From Paraburkholderia podalyriae (GTDB lineage: Bacteria; Pseudomonadota; Gammaproteobacteria; Burkholderiales; Burkholderiaceae): DNA of 64,000 nt. The position numbers and the translations under genes are program-made. The notes below the pieces were generated by a model. The model worked only from the letters and a program-made list of their open reading frames with translations. It searched no databases and was not told the origin of the DNA. Shown here piece after piece: positions 38,156 to 48,622 of the stretch. The DNA is taken from the NCBI RefSeq assembly GCF_014397785.1, contig NZ_VZQQ01000011.1:1-64000 (forward strand), given 5' to 3'. How positions within the stretch are numbered: position 1 is the stretch's first letter; each line of letters opens with the position of its first letter.

Positions 38156-38758
38156 TTAGTGTTTCAGACCGCCATAGCGATCCTCGCGGATCACGCGCGG
38201 CGTGATTTCCCGCGGCTCGATCGTCACCGGCTGATAGACGACGCGCTTCTCTTCCGGGTCGTAACGCATCTCGACGTAGCCGGAGACAGGGAAATCCTTG
38301 CGGAACGGATGACCGATGAAACCGTAGTCGGTCAGAATGCGGCGCAGGTCCGGGTGACCTTCGAAGACGATGCCATACAGGTCGAACGCTTCGCGCTCGT
38401 ACCAGTTGACCGAATTCCAGATGTCGACGACGGACGGCAGGATCGGCATGTCGTCGTCCGGTGCGAACACGCGCAGACGCAGACGCCAGTTGTTTTGCAC
38501 CGACAGAAGATGCAGCACGGCCGCAAAACGCGGACCGTCGTAAGCGCCTTCGGCGTAGGTCTGATAATCGACGCCGCACAGGTCGACACACTGCTCGAAA
38601 CCGAGCGAGCGGTCGTCGCGCAGACGCTTTGCCACGTTGAGGTAGTCGCCTACCTTGACGACGATCGTCAATTCACCGACCGACTCGGTCACGCTCGACA
38701 GGAGGCCGCCAAAGGCCGCCTCGAGGTTCGCTTTCAGGGTCTCGAGTTTGCTTGCCAT
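38156..38758 (-). CDS. nuoC: NADH-quinone oxidoreductase subunit C
   Basis: A 200-residue 30-kDa-type subunit starting [18 protein letters not shown]. The signature [24 protein letters not shown] is present. NuoC and NuoD are separate genes here, unlike the fused NuoCD of E. coli. It lies 20 bases after nuoB. Confidence 0.96.
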   Translation of the reverse strand: MASKLETLKANLEAAFGGLLSSVTESVGELTIVVKVGDYLNVAKRLRDDRSLGFEQCVDLCGVDYQTYAEGAYDGPRFAAVLHLLSVQNNWRLRLRVFAPDDDMPILPSVVDIWNSVNWYEREAFDLYGIVFEGHPDLRRILTDYGFIGHPFRKDFPVSGYVEMRYDPEEKRVVYQPVTIEPREITPRVIREDRYGGLKH

Positions 38759-38778
38759 ATTGTGGAGAGGCGTTGGCC

Positions 38779-39258
38779 TTATTGACGGGCGATGGTGTTG
38801 GTGCGGCGAATCTTGGCTTGCAACTGGATCACTCCGTACACCAGCGCTTCCGCTGTGGGCGGACAACCCGGCACGTACACGTCGACCGGGACGATCCGGT
38901 CGCAGCCGCGTACCACCGAGTACGAGTAGTGGTAATAGCCGCCGCCGTTCGCACACGAGCCCATCGAGATCACCCAGCGCGGCTCGGCCATCTGGTCGTA
39001 GACCTTGCGCAGAGCGGGCGCCATCTTGTTGCACAGCGTGCCAGCGACGATCATCACGTCCGACTGACGCGGACTCGGACGGAACACCACGCCGAAACGG
39101 TCGAGGTCATAACGGGCAGCGCCCGCATGCATCATCTCGACCGCGCAGCACGCAAGACCGAACGTCATCGGCCACAGCGATCCGGTGCGCGTCCAGTTGA
39201 TCAGTTTGTCTGCCGTAGTGGTGACAAACCCTTCCTTCAAGACCCCTTCGATACTCAT
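38779..39258 (-). CDS. nuoB: NADH-quinone oxidoreductase subunit B
   Basis: A 159-residue subunit carrying the terminal cluster N2. The adjacent cysteines appear in [11 protein letters not shown], with further ligands in [10 protein letters not shown] and [11 protein letters not shown]. The start is at 39258 ([19 protein letters not shown]). Confidence 0.96.
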
Positions 39259-39320
39259 TTGCTTTCCACTCCAGACGGGGCGGCGAGCCTGGCCACCCAC
39301 GCAAACCGGCGATTAATCCA

Positions 39321-39680
39321 TCATTCCCAGTCGAGGCCACCCTTCTTCCAGATGTAGGCAAAACCAAGAAGGAACTCGAGCAGGAAAATCATCATTGCCA
39401 CGAACCCGGTCCAGCCGATGTCACGCAATGCCACACCCCATGGGAACAGGAACGCGGTTTCAAGGTCGAAAATGATGAAAAGAATGGCGACGAGGTAGTA
39501 GCGCACGTCGAATTTCATGCGCGCATCTTCGAATGCTTCGAAGCCGCACTCATACGGTGCGTTTTTCTCGGTGTCGGGCTTGTTTGGACCGAGGATCTTG
39601 CCAATACTGACCAGTGCTACGCCTAAACCGGTGCCCACAATGAGGAACAACAAAACGGGGAAATAGGCTGCGAGGTTCAA
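39321..39680 (-). CDS. nuoA: NADH-quinone oxidoreductase subunit A
   Basis: A 119-residue membrane subunit with three helices; [20 protein letters not shown] is the diagnostic loop. I chose a TTG start at 39680 (reading [13 protein letters not shown]) because GAGGA precedes it by five bases and the family begins there; an upstream ATG at 39722 would add 14 unlikely residues. It is the first gene of the nuo operon, following the tRNA-Leu gene. Confidence 0.93.
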   Translation of the reverse strand: MNLAAYFPVLLFLIVGTGLGVALVSIGKILGPNKPDTEKNAPYECGFEAFEDARMKFDVRYYLVAILFIIFDLETAFLFPWGVALRDIGWTGFVAMMIFLLEFLLGFAYIWKKGGLDWE

Positions 39681-39793
39681 GACAATCCTCAATCGGTTGG
39701 TTCTGAGTGCCGTCAGGAGCATAGCACCACTGACGCGAAATCACTTCCTCAACGCGCATGGCGTAAGCCCTGCGGCCATACGCCAGAAGTGAA

Positions 39794-39828
39794 AATGCCA
39801 GCCGAAGCGAAGCAAGCGGCTGGCATTT
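39794..39828 (-). terminator. Hairpin after tRNA-Leu
   Basis: AATGCCAGCCG pairs with CGGCTGGCATT, and on the minus strand a TTTT follows. It lies just past the 3' end of the tRNA gene and could end or attenuate transcription before nuoA. Confidence 0.75.
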
Positions 39829-39838
39829 AGATAACATT

Positions 39839-39923
39839 TGGTGCCGACGGCGAGACTCGAACTCGCACAGCTTTCGCCACTACCCCCTCAAGATAGCGTG
39901 TCTACCAATTTCACCACGTCGGC
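39839..39923 (-). tRNA. tRNA-Leu (anticodon GAG)
   Basis: An 85-base tRNA with a 7-bp acceptor stem (GCCGACG with CGTCGGC), encoded ACCA end, the long variable arm expected for leucine, GTTCGAGTC in the T arm and the anticodon loop reading TTGAGGG, giving GAG. It lies between secG and nuoA, a common beta-proteobacterial arrangement. Confidence 0.95.
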
Positions 39924-40035
39924 ACTATATGCAATCCGGGAAAACAACTTGTAAAACCCGCGAATCGCTTCAAGACTTGAATTGTAACGTGTCTAAACAG
40001 ATTGTTCAACGCACAAGAGCGCTTCGGCCGAAAAT

Positions 40036-40422
40036 TTATTTCGGTACGCCCGTCGCCGGAACCGACGCGGGCGAAGCCGGCGCGGCGGCCGATGCCGCCG
40101 CCGGAGCCGAGCCCGCAGCCGGCGCGGAAGCCGTGACCGGCGCAGTGACAGCCGCGCCCAGCACGCCTGCCGACGGCTTCACGCGATACGCACCAAGGTA
40201 AGTGAGCGCCAGCGTCGTGGCAAAGAACAGCGCTGCGAGCACCGCCGTGGTACGCGACAGGAAGTTCGCCGAACCCGTCGCGCCGAACAGACTACCCGAC
40301 GCGCCGCTGCCGAAAGCCGCGCCCATGTCGGCACCTTTGCCGTGCTGCAGCAACACGAGTCCGATGACCCCGAGCGCCGACAACAACTGAACGACGATAA
40401 TTAATGTTTTCAAATACAGCAT
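40036..40422 (-). CDS. secG: Preprotein translocase subunit SecG
   Basis: A 128-residue membrane protein of the SecYEG channel with two helices (residues 2-25 and 55-75) and the conserved [21 protein letters not shown] loop between them. The last 50 residues are an Ala/Pro-rich tail of no known role. ATG 40422 is preceded by AGGTGAG; a GTG three codons earlier is possible. Confidence 0.94.
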   Translation of the reverse strand: MLYLKTLIIVVQLLSALGVIGLVLLQHGKGADMGAAFGSGASGSLFGATGSANFLSRTTAVLAALFFATTLALTYLGAYRVKPSAGVLGAAVTAPVTASAPAAGSAPAAASAAAPASPASVPATGVPK

Positions 40423-40504
40423 CACACTCACCTGAGTCTTTATTTAACCGCGCCGCACACAGTGTGTTGCGCGAAATGGAGTCATCCTTGCCGAGACGTC
40501 CTGC

Positions 40505-41281
40505 TTAACTCGCAACGCTGGTCGCTGCGGCCGCCTTGCAGATCGCCAGGAAATCCTGATCTTTCAACGACGCGCCTCCGATCAGGCCGCCGTCGATATC
40601 GAGCTGACGAAACAGTTCTTCCGCGTTGTCCGGCTTCACGCTGCCGCCGTACAGCAACGGCACGTCCGCCGCGCCCTTTGCCACGAGGCGCGCGCGCAGG
40701 AACGCATGCACGGCTTGCGCCTGTTGCGACGACGCGCTCTTGCCCGTGCCAATTGCCCACACCGGCTCATACGCGACGACGAGACCACTCGCTTCCTGAG
40801 CCGACAGCTTCGCGAGCACTTCTTCGAGCTGCCCGCCGACCACCTGCTCGGTCGAACCAGCTTCGCGTTCCTCGAGCGTTTCGCCGACGCAGACGATCGG
40901 CGTCAAACCCGCTTCGAGCGCACGCTGCGTTTTCACGGCGACCAGTTCGGCGCTTTCGCGGTGATACGCGCGACGCTCCGAGTGCCCGACGATCGCAAAC
41001 GTGGCGCCGAAGTCCGTCACCATCGGCGCAGCCACTTCTCCGGTATAGGCACCGTGCGTGAACGCGGACACGTCCTGCACGCCCCACACGACCGGGCTAC
41101 CTTCAAGCAGCGACTGGGCCTGCGCGAGATAGAGGCTCGGCACGCACACACCGACGCGCACGTCGGCCGGCAACTCACCGGAGCCCTGGGCGACCGCCCG
41201 CAACAACGCGGCGTTCGCGGCGAGCCGCCCATGCATCTTCCAGTTACCGACTACCAGTTTCGCTCGTTGTTGATTCGACAT
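40505..41281 (-). CDS. tpiA: Triosephosphate isomerase
   Basis: A 258-residue TIM-barrel enzyme that interconverts glyceraldehyde 3-phosphate and dihydroxyacetone phosphate. Active-site segments are VVGNWKMHG (Lys), AIVGHSERR (His) and [13 protein letters not shown] (Glu), and the phosphate loop [12 protein letters not shown] is intact. The start at 41281 ([15 protein letters not shown]) is clear. It sits 82 bases upstream of secG in the same direction. Confidence 0.96.
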   Translation of the reverse strand: MSNQQRAKLVVGNWKMHGRLAANAALLRAVAQGSGELPADVRVGVCVPSLYLAQAQSLLEGSPVVWGVQDVSAFTHGAYTGEVAAPMVTDFGATFAIVGHSERRAYHRESAELVAVKTQRALEAGLTPIVCVGETLEEREAGSTEQVVGGQLEEVLAKLSAQEASGLVVAYEPVWAIGTGKSASSQQAQAVHAFLRARLVAKGAADVPLLYGGSVKPDNAEELFRQLDIDGGLIGGASLKDQDFLAICKAAAATSVAS

Positions 41282-41450
41282 CGTCTCGTATTGTCCTGTC
41301 TTGCCAGTCCTGCCTGTTGTGCCGGCGGACCCCGCTCGCGCCTCGCTGCGGCTCGTTGCCTGCGCCAGAGGCTCCAACCGTCGCATCGATTCGGCGCGCG
41401 CAAAACGCGCAATTTTACTGCGTGGGGTGGATCGGGTCAAACCGATGACG

Positions 41451-42467
41451 TCAAGCCTCCTGACCCCACGTCAACACGATCTTGCCGACGTGCGTGCTGC
41501 TTTCCATCAGCGCATGCGCGTCGGCAGCCTGGGCAGCCGAAAACACGCGATGCACGACCGGCTTGATGCGCCCAGCTTCGAGATGGGGCCACACGCGCTC
41601 CTTCAGTTGCGCGGCGATCTGTGCCTTGAACTCGATGGGCCGCGGCCGCAGCGTCGAACCGGTGAGCGTCAGACGGCGACGCAACACTTCGTTCAGGTTC
41701 AGCTCCGCCTTCGCGCCGCCAAGCAGTGCGATTAGCACGATGCGGCCACCGTCGGCGAGCGCTGACAGTTCCCGCGGCACGTAGCTGCCCGCCACCATGT
41801 CGAGGATCACGTCAACACCGCGATCGTTGGTCAGCGACTTGATGACTTCGACGAAATCTTCAGTCTTGTAGTTGATCGCCCGTTCGGCACCGAGCGCTTC
41901 GCACGCGCGGCATTTATCGTCCGAACCCGCGGTGGCGAACACACGGAATCCGAGCGCGTGCGCAATCTGGATCGCCGTCACGCCGATGCCGCTCGAACCG
42001 CCCTGCACGAGCAGCGTTTCGTTCTCGCCGCCTTCGCCCAGACCGAGCTGCGCGCGATTGAACACGTTGCTCCACACCGTGAAGAAGGTTTCGGGCAGCG
42101 AAGCCGCTTCGATATCCGACAACCCCGCCGGCACCGGCAGGCACTGCAGCAACGGCGCGGCCGCATACTCCGCGTAGCCGCCACCCGCCAGCAGCGCGCA
42201 CACGCGATCGCCGATCTGAAGACCGAACGGGTTGTTCTTCCCTTCGATCGTCCCGCCGACGATCTCGCCCGCCACCTCCAGCCCTGGCAGATCCGACGCG
42301 CCCGGTGGCGGCGCATATCCGCCCTTGCGCTGAAACACGTCCGGACGATTGACGCCGGATGCCGCCACTTTGATCAGTACTTCGCCCGCCTTGAGCTGCG
42401 GCGTCGGACGCTCCGCCAGCTTAAGGACTTCCGGCGCACCGAATTCCGTGATTTCGATCGCTTTCAT
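41451..42467 (-). CDS. NAD(P)H-quinone oxidoreductase (zeta-crystallin-like, MDR family)
   Basis: A 338-residue zinc-independent medium-chain dehydrogenase/reductase starting [32 protein letters not shown] binds the nucleotide; no catalytic-zinc Cys/His set is seen, as in quinone reductases (QOR/PIG3 group). It is expected to reduce quinones or activated alkenes with NADPH. It lies between pnp and tpiA in the same direction. Confidence 0.9.
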   Translation of the reverse strand: MKAIEITEFGAPEVLKLAERPTPQLKAGEVLIKVAASGVNRPDVFQRKGGYAPPPGASDLPGLEVAGEIVGGTIEGKNNPFGLQIGDRVCALLAGGGYAEYAAAPLLQCLPVPAGLSDIEAASLPETFFTVWSNVFNRAQLGLGEGGENETLLVQGGSSGIGVTAIQIAHALGFRVFATAGSDDKCRACEALGAERAINYKTEDFVEVIKSLTNDRGVDVILDMVAGSYVPRELSALADGGRIVLIALLGGAKAELNLNEVLRRRLTLTGSTLRPRPIEFKAQIAAQLKERVWPHLEAGRIKPVVHRVFSAAQAADAHALMESSTHVGKIVLTWGQEA

Positions 42468-42567
42468 CTGCGTCAACTCCAAGATTGGATTGCGTTGCCC
42501 ACCGTTGCTGCCATCTGCCGTAGCGCCGCGCTGCGATTCGAATCCGCAACGCAATCCATCCTGCATG

Positions 42568-42603
42568 AAAAACGGCCGGCGCGCATGACACGGCCGGCCG
42601 TTT
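42568..42603 (-). terminator. Terminator after pnp
   Basis: AACGGCCGG pairs with CCGGCCGTT, and on the minus strand TTTTT follows. It starts 14 bases after the pnp stop codon, separating pnp from the oxidoreductase gene. Confidence 0.88.
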
Positions 42604-42616
42604 GTCCGCTACCGCA

Positions 42617-44752
42617 TTACTGCGGAGTCGGTTCGCCTTGCGGCTCGTCGTTCAGCAATGCTTTCGCCGACAGACGCACACGACCCTTTTCGTCCGTCTG
42701 GATGACCTTGACCTTCACCTGCTGGCCATCCTTCAGATAGTCATTGATGTCCTTGATGCGTTCGTTGGCGATTTCGGAGATATGCAGCAGACCGTCCTTA
42801 CCCGGCAGGATGTTCACGATCGCGCCGAAATCGAGCAGCTTGAGCACGGTGCCTTCGTACACCTGGCCCACTTCGACTTCCATCGTGATCGCCTCGATAC
42901 GACGCTTCGCTTCGGCCATGCCTTCGCTGTTCGTGCTCGCGATCGTGACGACGCCGTCGTCCGAAATATCGATCGTCGTGCCGGTTTCTTCGGTCAGCGC
43001 GCGGATCACCGAGCCGCCCTTGCCGATCACGTCGCGAATCTTTTCCGGGTTGATCTTGATCGTGATCATGCGCGGTGCGAACTCCGACAGCTGCGTGTTC
43101 GCGCCGGCCACGGCCGAGGTCATCTTGCCGAGGATGTGGATGCGGCCTTCCTTCGCCTGCGCGAGCGCGACCTGCATGATTTCCTTCGTGATGCCCTGGA
43201 TCTTGATGTCCATCTGCAGCGCGGTCACGCCTAGTTCCGTACCCGCGACCTTGAAGTCCATGTCGCCGAGGTGATCTTCGTCGCCGAGAATGTCAGTCAG
43301 CACCGCGAAGCGGTTGCCTTCGAGGATCAGGCCCATCGCGATACCGGCAACGTGCGCCTTCATCGGCACGCCAGCGTCCATCAGCGCGAGACAGCCGCCG
43401 CACACCGAAGCCATCGAGGACGAACCGTTCGACTCGGTGATTTCCGACACGACGCGGATCGAGTAGCCGAATTCGTCGGCGCTCGGCAGGCATGCGACCA
43501 GCGCGCGCTTCGCCAGACGGCCGTGACCGATTTCGCGGCGCTTCGGAGAACCGACGCGGCCCGTTTCGCCGGTCGCGAACGGAGGCATGTTGTAGTGGAG
43601 CATGAAGCGTTCGCGGTACTCGCCTTCGAGCGCGTCGATGTTTTGCTCGTCGCCCTTCGTGCCGAGCGTCGCGACCACCAGCGCCTGCGTCTCGCCGCGC
43701 GTGAACAGCGCCGAGCCGTGGGTACGCGGCAGCACGCCGGTGCGGATTTCGATCGGGCGCACGGTGCGCGTGTCGCGGCCGTCGATACGCGGCTCGCCGT
43801 TCAGGATCTGCGTACGGACGATCTTCGCTTCGATGTCGAACAGCACGTTGCCGACCGACGCCTTGTCGGCCGCCACGGTGCCCGCCGCCGCCGCTTCTTC
43901 CTCGAGCTTCGTCGAAGTCGCAGCGTAGACTTCCTTCAGCTTGGTCGAGCGAGCCTGCTTGTCGCGAATCTGGTAAGCGGCGAGCAGATCGGCTTGCGCG
44001 AGTTCAGTCACGCGCGCGATCAGCGCTTCGTTCTTCGCGGCCGGCTGCCAGTCCCACTCGGGCTTGCCGCCTTCGCGGACCAGTTCGTGGATCACGTCGA
44101 TCGCGGTCTGCATCTGCTCATGGCCGAACACGACGGCGCCGAGCATCACTTCTTCGCTGAGCTGCTGCGCTTCCGATTCGACCATCAGCACCGCGCGTTC
44201 CGTACCGGCGACGACGAGGTCGAGCGCCGATTCCTTCATCTGCGGACGCGTCGGGTTCAGCACGTATTCGTTGTTGATGTAGGCCACGCGTGCCGCGCCG
44301 ACCGGTCCGTTGAACGGCAGACCGGACACCGCGAGCGCCGCCGACGCGCCGATCAGCGCGGGGATGTCGGCGGGGATTTCCGGATTCAGCGACAGCACGT
44401 GAATCACGACCTGGACTTCGTTGTAGAAGCCTTCCGGGAACAGCGGACGCAGCGGTCGGTCGATCAGGCGCGAGATCAGCGTCTCGCCTTCCGACGGACG
44501 GCCTTCGCGGCGGAAGAAGCCGCCCGGGATCTTGCCGGCGGCGTAGGTCTTTTCGATGTAATCGACGGTGAGCGGGAAGAAGTCCTGGCCCGGCTTAGCA
44601 GTCTTCGCGCCGACCACGGTGGCGAGCACCACGGTATCTTCGATGTCGACGATCACCGCGCCGCCCGCCTGGCGAGCGATTTCACCGGTTTCGAGGCGAA
44701 CGTTGTGCTGCCCCCACTTAAACTCTTTGACGATCTTGTTAAACATAGTCAT
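42617..44752 (-). CDS. pnp: Polyribonucleotide nucleotidyltransferase (PNPase)
   Basis: A 711-residue phosphorolytic 3'-to-5' exoribonuclease. Two RNase PH domains, the KH domain ([20 protein letters not shown], near residue 560) and the S1 domain ([18 protein letters not shown], near 622) are in the usual order. [27 protein letters not shown] and [15 protein letters not shown] are the phosphate/RNA sites. It lies 344 bases downstream of rpsO, as in many bacteria. Confidence 0.97.
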   Translation of the reverse strand: MTMFNKIVKEFKWGQHNVRLETGEIARQAGGAVIVDIEDTVVLATVVGAKTAKPGQDFFPLTVDYIEKTYAAGKIPGGFFRREGRPSEGETLISRLIDRPLRPLFPEGFYNEVQVVIHVLSLNPEIPADIPALIGASAALAVSGLPFNGPVGAARVAYINNEYVLNPTRPQMKESALDLVVAGTERAVLMVESEAQQLSEEVMLGAVVFGHEQMQTAIDVIHELVREGGKPEWDWQPAAKNEALIARVTELAQADLLAAYQIRDKQARSTKLKEVYAATSTKLEEEAAAAGTVAADKASVGNVLFDIEAKIVRTQILNGEPRIDGRDTRTVRPIEIRTGVLPRTHGSALFTRGETQALVVATLGTKGDEQNIDALEGEYRERFMLHYNMPPFATGETGRVGSPKRREIGHGRLAKRALVACLPSADEFGYSIRVVSEITESNGSSSMASVCGGCLALMDAGVPMKAHVAGIAMGLILEGNRFAVLTDILGDEDHLGDMDFKVAGTELGVTALQMDIKIQGITKEIMQVALAQAKEGRIHILGKMTSAVAGANTQLSEFAPRMITIKINPEKIRDVIGKGGSVIRALTEETGTTIDISDDGVVTIASTNSEGMAEAKRRIEAITMEVEVGQVYEGTVLKLLDFGAIVNILPGKDGLLHISEIANERIKDINDYLKDGQQVKVKVIQTDEKGRVRLSAKALLNDEPQGEPTPQ

Positions 44753-44837
44753 TGCTTTTCCTCATCGTAATGCCGCGCGGACCGGAGCGGCGCGGCAACG
44801 CCAGGGCCGGCGCCGCATGGGAAGAGTCGTGCTATGC

Positions 44838-44884
44838 CATTCCAGAGAGCCGCGCGCTGCGCGTGCGCGCGAACCGCTGGAATG
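44838..44884. other. Long stem-loop in the pnp leader
   Basis: CATTCCAG (44838-44845) pairs with CTGGAATG (44877-44884), with a further GCGCGC inner stem. It lies in the pnp 5' region, where E. coli has an RNase III-cleaved hairpin used in PNPase autoregulation; the same use here is inference. Confidence 0.55.
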
Positions 44885-44921
44885 ACACAAAACTCTGCCC
44901 TGAAGCCCGGCCATATTCCTG

Positions 44922-44960
44922 TTACTGCCTGCTTTACTGCTGTCTTGCTGCTGCTACTGC
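44922..44960. repeat. TTACTGC repeats in the rpsO-pnp spacer
   Basis: TTACTGC occurs at 44922 and 44934, with CTACTGC at 44954. The same heptamer occurs three times in the nuoI-nuoJ spacer (30862-30889). Apart from this, two hairpins and the rpsO terminator, the 344-base spacer holds no gene that I can support. Confidence 0.4.
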
Positions 44961-45045
44961 GTTGCCCGTGGACGCCGCGCGAACCGGCATACGCCGCGGA
45001 TCACAGGCGGCACGCGTTACACGAAGCGTGCCGTGCAAAAACAAA

Positions 45046-45076
45046 ATGCCTGTATCAGCGAAACTGACACAGGCAT
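45046..45076 (-). terminator. Terminator after rpsO
   Basis: ATGCCTGTATCAG pairs with CTGACACAGGCAT (one mismatch) and the minus strand continues TTTTGTTTTT. It is 20 bases past the rpsO stop, so some pnp transcription must read through or start inside the spacer. Confidence 0.85.
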
Positions 45077-45096
45077 CTTGCTGAACGACTGGCCGA

Positions 45097-45369
45097 TTAC
45101 TTACGCAGACCCAGCTTCTCGATCAGGCTGCGGTAACGATCCGCGTCCTTACCCTTCAGGTAGTCGAGCAGCTTGCGACGGCGGCTCACCATGCGCAGCA
45201 GTCCGCGGCGGCTGTGGTGATCCTTCGTGTGCTCCTTGAAGTGGGAGGTCAGTTCGTTAATACGGGTCGTGAGCAGCGCGACCTGAACTTCGGGAGAGCC
45301 GGTGTCGTTGGCTGCGCGTGCGAATTGCGCGACGACTTCGGACTTCTTGCTTGCTTCAACTGCGGACAT
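45097..45369 (-). CDS. rpsO: 30S ribosomal protein S15
   Basis: A 90-residue ribosomal protein that binds 16S rRNA at the central domain. [20 protein letters not shown] and [22 protein letters not shown] are the family signatures. ATG 45369 has AAGGAA seven bases upstream. Confidence 0.97.
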   Translation of the reverse strand: MSAVEASKKSEVVAQFARAANDTGSPEVQVALLTTRINELTSHFKEHTKDHHSRRGLLRMVSRRRKLLDYLKGKDADRYRSLIEKLGLRK

Positions 45370-45571
45370 GTCAATTTCCTTGATAACTGGACAGGCGGTC
45401 ACGGAAGAAAGGCCGTGCCGTGGGATACCCGTTTCACAATTTACTGAGCCCCTTCGTGGCTGAATCGACTGAATCGGAACCCAGCCCAACAACGGGACGC
45501 GTATTGTAGCACAGCCGACTCCGGCCGCGAACCCCGGGCTGGCAAGGCGGATCGAGGGCCGCTCGCGGTGG

Positions 45572-46910
45572 CACAGGGCGCCGCATCCGGCAGACTGTCG
45601 GCAACACCGCGCGCTCGGCCGATAGCGCCAGCACGGTGCGGAAGCCGTACCCGGAGCCTTCGTTGTCGAAATGCACCCCGGGCGTGCCGGCCTTATCCAT
45701 CTGCATCACGTAAAAGGGCTGGATCAGTTGATGATCGTCGGCGCGCATCCATGATGCGTGAAAACCGCTGTCGAAGCGTATGCCCTCGAGCGCTTTGGCG
45801 ACCGCCGTCGGATCGGCGCTGCCGGCGCGGTTCATCGCGGCGGCGAGCGTTTCGATCATCAGTGGCATGCGCAGCACCGGATAGTCGTCCTGCGCGGCCG
45901 GAAAGCGCGCGCGGAACGCCGCGTACCACGCGTCGGATGCCGCGCCGCTGACGTTCGGATGCCACTCTGCCACCGCGATCACGTGACCCACGCCCGCGTC
46001 GCCGAGTGCGGACGGCGCGCCGAGGCTGTTGCCATAGAACGTGTAGAACTTCGTGTCGAGGCCCTGCTCGCGCCGCCCTCACGAGCAACGTCAGGTCGTT
46101 GCCCCAGTTCCCGGTGATCACGGCGTCCGCGCCGCTCGCGCGGATTTTTGCGACATACGGCGCGAAATCCTTGACGCGGCCGATCGGATGAAATTCGTCG
46201 CCGACCACCGCGATGTCGGGGCGCTACGCCGCAAGCGCCGAGCGCGCGAGGCTGCTCACGTCGTGGCCGAAGCTGTAATCCTGGTTCAGCAGATAGACTT
46301 TTTTTACCGCCTTGTCGCGCTCGATCACATCGGCGAGCGCGGCCATGCGCATGCCCGCGTGCGCGTCGAAGCGGAAGTGCCAGAAGCTGCAGTCCGCGTT
46401 GGTGAGCGCGAGGTCGTCGGCCGAGTAGTTGAGGAACAGTTCGCGGTTCTCCGGTTCGCGGCTGTTCTGCTTGTCGATCGCGCCGATCAGTGCTGCGGCG
46501 ACCGCTGAGCTATTGCCTTGCAGGATGTAGCCGATATGGCGATCCGCGGCCGCGCGCAATTGCGTCAGCGCTTCCTCGGTGCTGCCCTTGCTGTCGAGCA
46601 CCACAAGTTCGAACGGATGCGCGCCGTCCGCGAGCTTCACGCCACCGTGCGCGTTCACCTGCTCGACGCCGAAGCGCAGATTGCGCTCGACCGCCGCGCC
46701 CGCGTTCGCGAATGGGCCAGACATGCCTTCTATTAGCGCGAGCTGGATTGGCGTACCCGTAGGTTTGCCGGGGGCCGCAACGGTCCCCTGCGCGGACGCT
46801 GGATTCATGGCCATCGCCGCCCGATTCGCCGCCGCCACGCCGACTCCCGCCACCGCCATCGAAATCGCCGTCAGCGCAACCGCCGCCGCCCGTTGCCACA
46901 TCGTCGTCAT
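45572..46910 (-). pseudogene. Broken branched-chain amino-acid ABC transporter substrate-binding protein
   Basis: Three pieces of one periplasmic binding protein (Leu/Ile/Val-binding family, signal peptide at the start) read in order on the minus strand. The first piece, from 46910 (MTTMWQRAAAVALTAISMAV), reaches an in-frame TAG at 46224-46226, after which the same frame continues as RPDIAVVGDEFHPIG. Near 46065 the frame shifts: about two bases are missing in the stretch coding LLVRAAR. The third piece (GHVIAVAEWHPNVSG) runs in a new frame to VCRMRRP, where the expected stop is also lost and the frame runs on to 45434. No transporter ATPase or permease genes are adjacent. Function is lost unless the sequence has errors. 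Confidence 0.85.
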
Positions 46911-47096
46911 GGTGCCCCGCCTGAATCTTCGAAGCGCGGATCATAGGACGACGCGCGGGGAATAGGCAAGCCGGCGCATCCGTTACCGTTTCGGGGCGAC
47001 GCACGTTCAGGCAGCGCCATTCATTCGCCACAGCGCGTGTCAAAATAGTGCGTCTCGATGATAAGAACCGCTATTCAAACGCCATCGGAGGAATAC

Positions 47097-47648
47097 ATGT
47101 CGAACCGCCACCACCGCACGGCGGCCTCTATCACCGCCCCGGCCGGTGCGGGTCTGCGCCGCGCCGCGCTCGTTTGCCTCAGCGTGCTTGCGCTCGCCGG
47201 CTGCGCGCAGCCGTGGCAGCAATATCAACAGGGCGCGGACGCATCGACGGTCATCGCGCGCCTCGGTCCGCCGCGCGAAACCTACGATCTGCCTGACGGT
47301 GGCAAGCGCCTGATGTGGCCGACCCAACCGATGGGCGAGACCACCACCGCCGCCGACATCGACGCGGCCGGCAAGATCGTCGGCATGCGCCAGGTGCTGC
47401 AGCCCAACGAGTTCTACCGCGCCGAAATCGGCAAATGGACGCGCAGCGACGTGCTGGTGAACTTCGGCCGCCCAGTCGAAACGTCGTACTTTCCGCTAAT
47501 GAAACGCGAAGTCTGGACCTATCGCTATCTCGAAGACAACGTCTGGTACATGCTGTACAGCTTCTACTTCGACGATCAGGGCATTCTGCGCCTGACGCAG
47601 AAGACCCCCGACCCGCTGCACGACCCCGATCGCCGCAGCCTGTTCTGA
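47097..47648 (+). CDS. Lipoprotein of unknown function
   Basis: A 183-residue lipoprotein. The start at 47097 has GGAGGA six bases upstream. A signal peptide ends in the lipobox LALAGC (Cys near residue 37). The mature part has SmpA-like wording (VIARLGPPRETYDLPDGGKRLMW ... VLVNFGRPVETSYF ... EVWTYRYLEDNVWYMLYSFYFD), two repeats of a BamE/SmpA-like module. It may be an envelope protein; the role is unknown. A terminator follows. Confidence 0.82.
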   Translation: MSNRHHRTAASITAPAGAGLRRAALVCLSVLALAGCAQPWQQYQQGADASTVIARLGPPRETYDLPDGGKRLMWPTQPMGETTTAADIDAAGKIVGMRQVLQPNEFYRAEIGKWTRSDVLVNFGRPVETSYFPLMKREVWTYRYLEDNVWYMLYSFYFDDQGILRLTQKTPDPLHDPDRRSLF

Positions 47649-47686
47649 GCGCTGAGCGCCCTCTTTGTAGGAAGCGCCAAAACCTC

Positions 47687-47718
47687 AAAAAAGCCGCCTT
47701 CGATAGGCGGCTTTTTTA
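47687..47718. terminator. Terminator after lipoprotein gene
   Basis: AAAAAAGCCGCC pairs with GGCGGCTTTTTT around a short loop, about 45 bases past the stop. Confidence 0.92.
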
Positions 47719-47877
47719 TTCTTTGAGCATAAAGAAGAATTTTATCCTGTTTGCGTCAACCATTTTGCGCCGGAAAGGTTATTGTAAACCCCGTTCGGGT
47801 GCCGGCCTGCGATCAACCGCGCGGCTGCTGTCGCAGTCCGGTGCCAGGTCAATTGCCTCTCTTACGGAGTTGCTACG

Positions 47878-48513
47878 ATGAACCGTCCCAAACACCTGCT
47901 GGTCGCCAACGTCGCGTGGGCGCATGAAACCGCGACGCGCAATCCGGCATTCTTTCGCGACCTCCTGCGCGGACAGAATCCACACATCCTGTGGATCGGC
48001 TGCTCGGACAGCCGCGTGCCCGCCGAAACGATCACGCATTGCGAGCCCGGCGATCTGTTCGTCCATCGCAACATCGCCAATCTGTTTTATCCCGACGACG
48101 ACAACGTCGCGAGCGTGCTCGAATACGCGGTGCGGGTGCTCAAGGTCGGCCATGTGATCGTCTGCGGCCACTACGGCTGCGGCGGCGTGCGCGCCGCGCT
48201 GCTGCCGCCAGATCCCGCGCTACCCCATGTGAACCGGCGTATCGCGCCGCTCTGCTCACTGGCAAAAACGCATCGCTCTGAACTGCACGGCGCGGCGACC
48301 GAGTCGGGTCGCGTCAACCGCCTCGCCGAGTTGAACGTGCTCGAACAGGTACGGCAGCTACGGGCTAGCCCGATCGTGCACGAGGCCGATGCGCCGCCGC
48401 TCGTGCACGGCTGGATCTTTGCGCTCGACGACGGGCGCATCAAGGTTCTCACATCCGGTTATACCGCCGACGACGCGATGACTTGCACGACCGCCGCGCA
48501 CAGTGCGGCCTAG
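47878..48513 (+). CDS. can: Beta-class carbonic anhydrase
   Basis: A 211-residue zinc enzyme that interconverts CO2 and bicarbonate. Zinc ligands C42, H98 and C101 and the catalytic D44-R46 pair appear in GCSDSRVP and CGHYGCGG. It is cytoplasmic. It lies 109 bases before the SulP transporter gene in the same direction, which suggests that the two work together on bicarbonate. Confidence 0.93.
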   Translation: MNRPKHLLVANVAWAHETATRNPAFFRDLLRGQNPHILWIGCSDSRVPAETITHCEPGDLFVHRNIANLFYPDDDNVASVLEYAVRVLKVGHVIVCGHYGCGGVRAALLPPDPALPHVNRRIAPLCSLAKTHRSELHGAATESGRVNRLAELNVLEQVRQLRASPIVHEADAPPLVHGWIFALDDGRIKVLTSGYTADDAMTCTTAAHSAA

Positions 48514-48622
48514 CGAAGCGCGTCGCCCGCCCCATTCGACCGCGGACGGAGCCGACAGCGGAATCGTCATCAAGCCATACCCGTTAATCGCCCGCCGCCC
48601 CTACCTCTCGCTCTTCGACAAC

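Noticed and set aside
43271..44770. 499-residue plus-strand frame opposite pnp
   Set aside because: Antisense shadow of a highly conserved gene.
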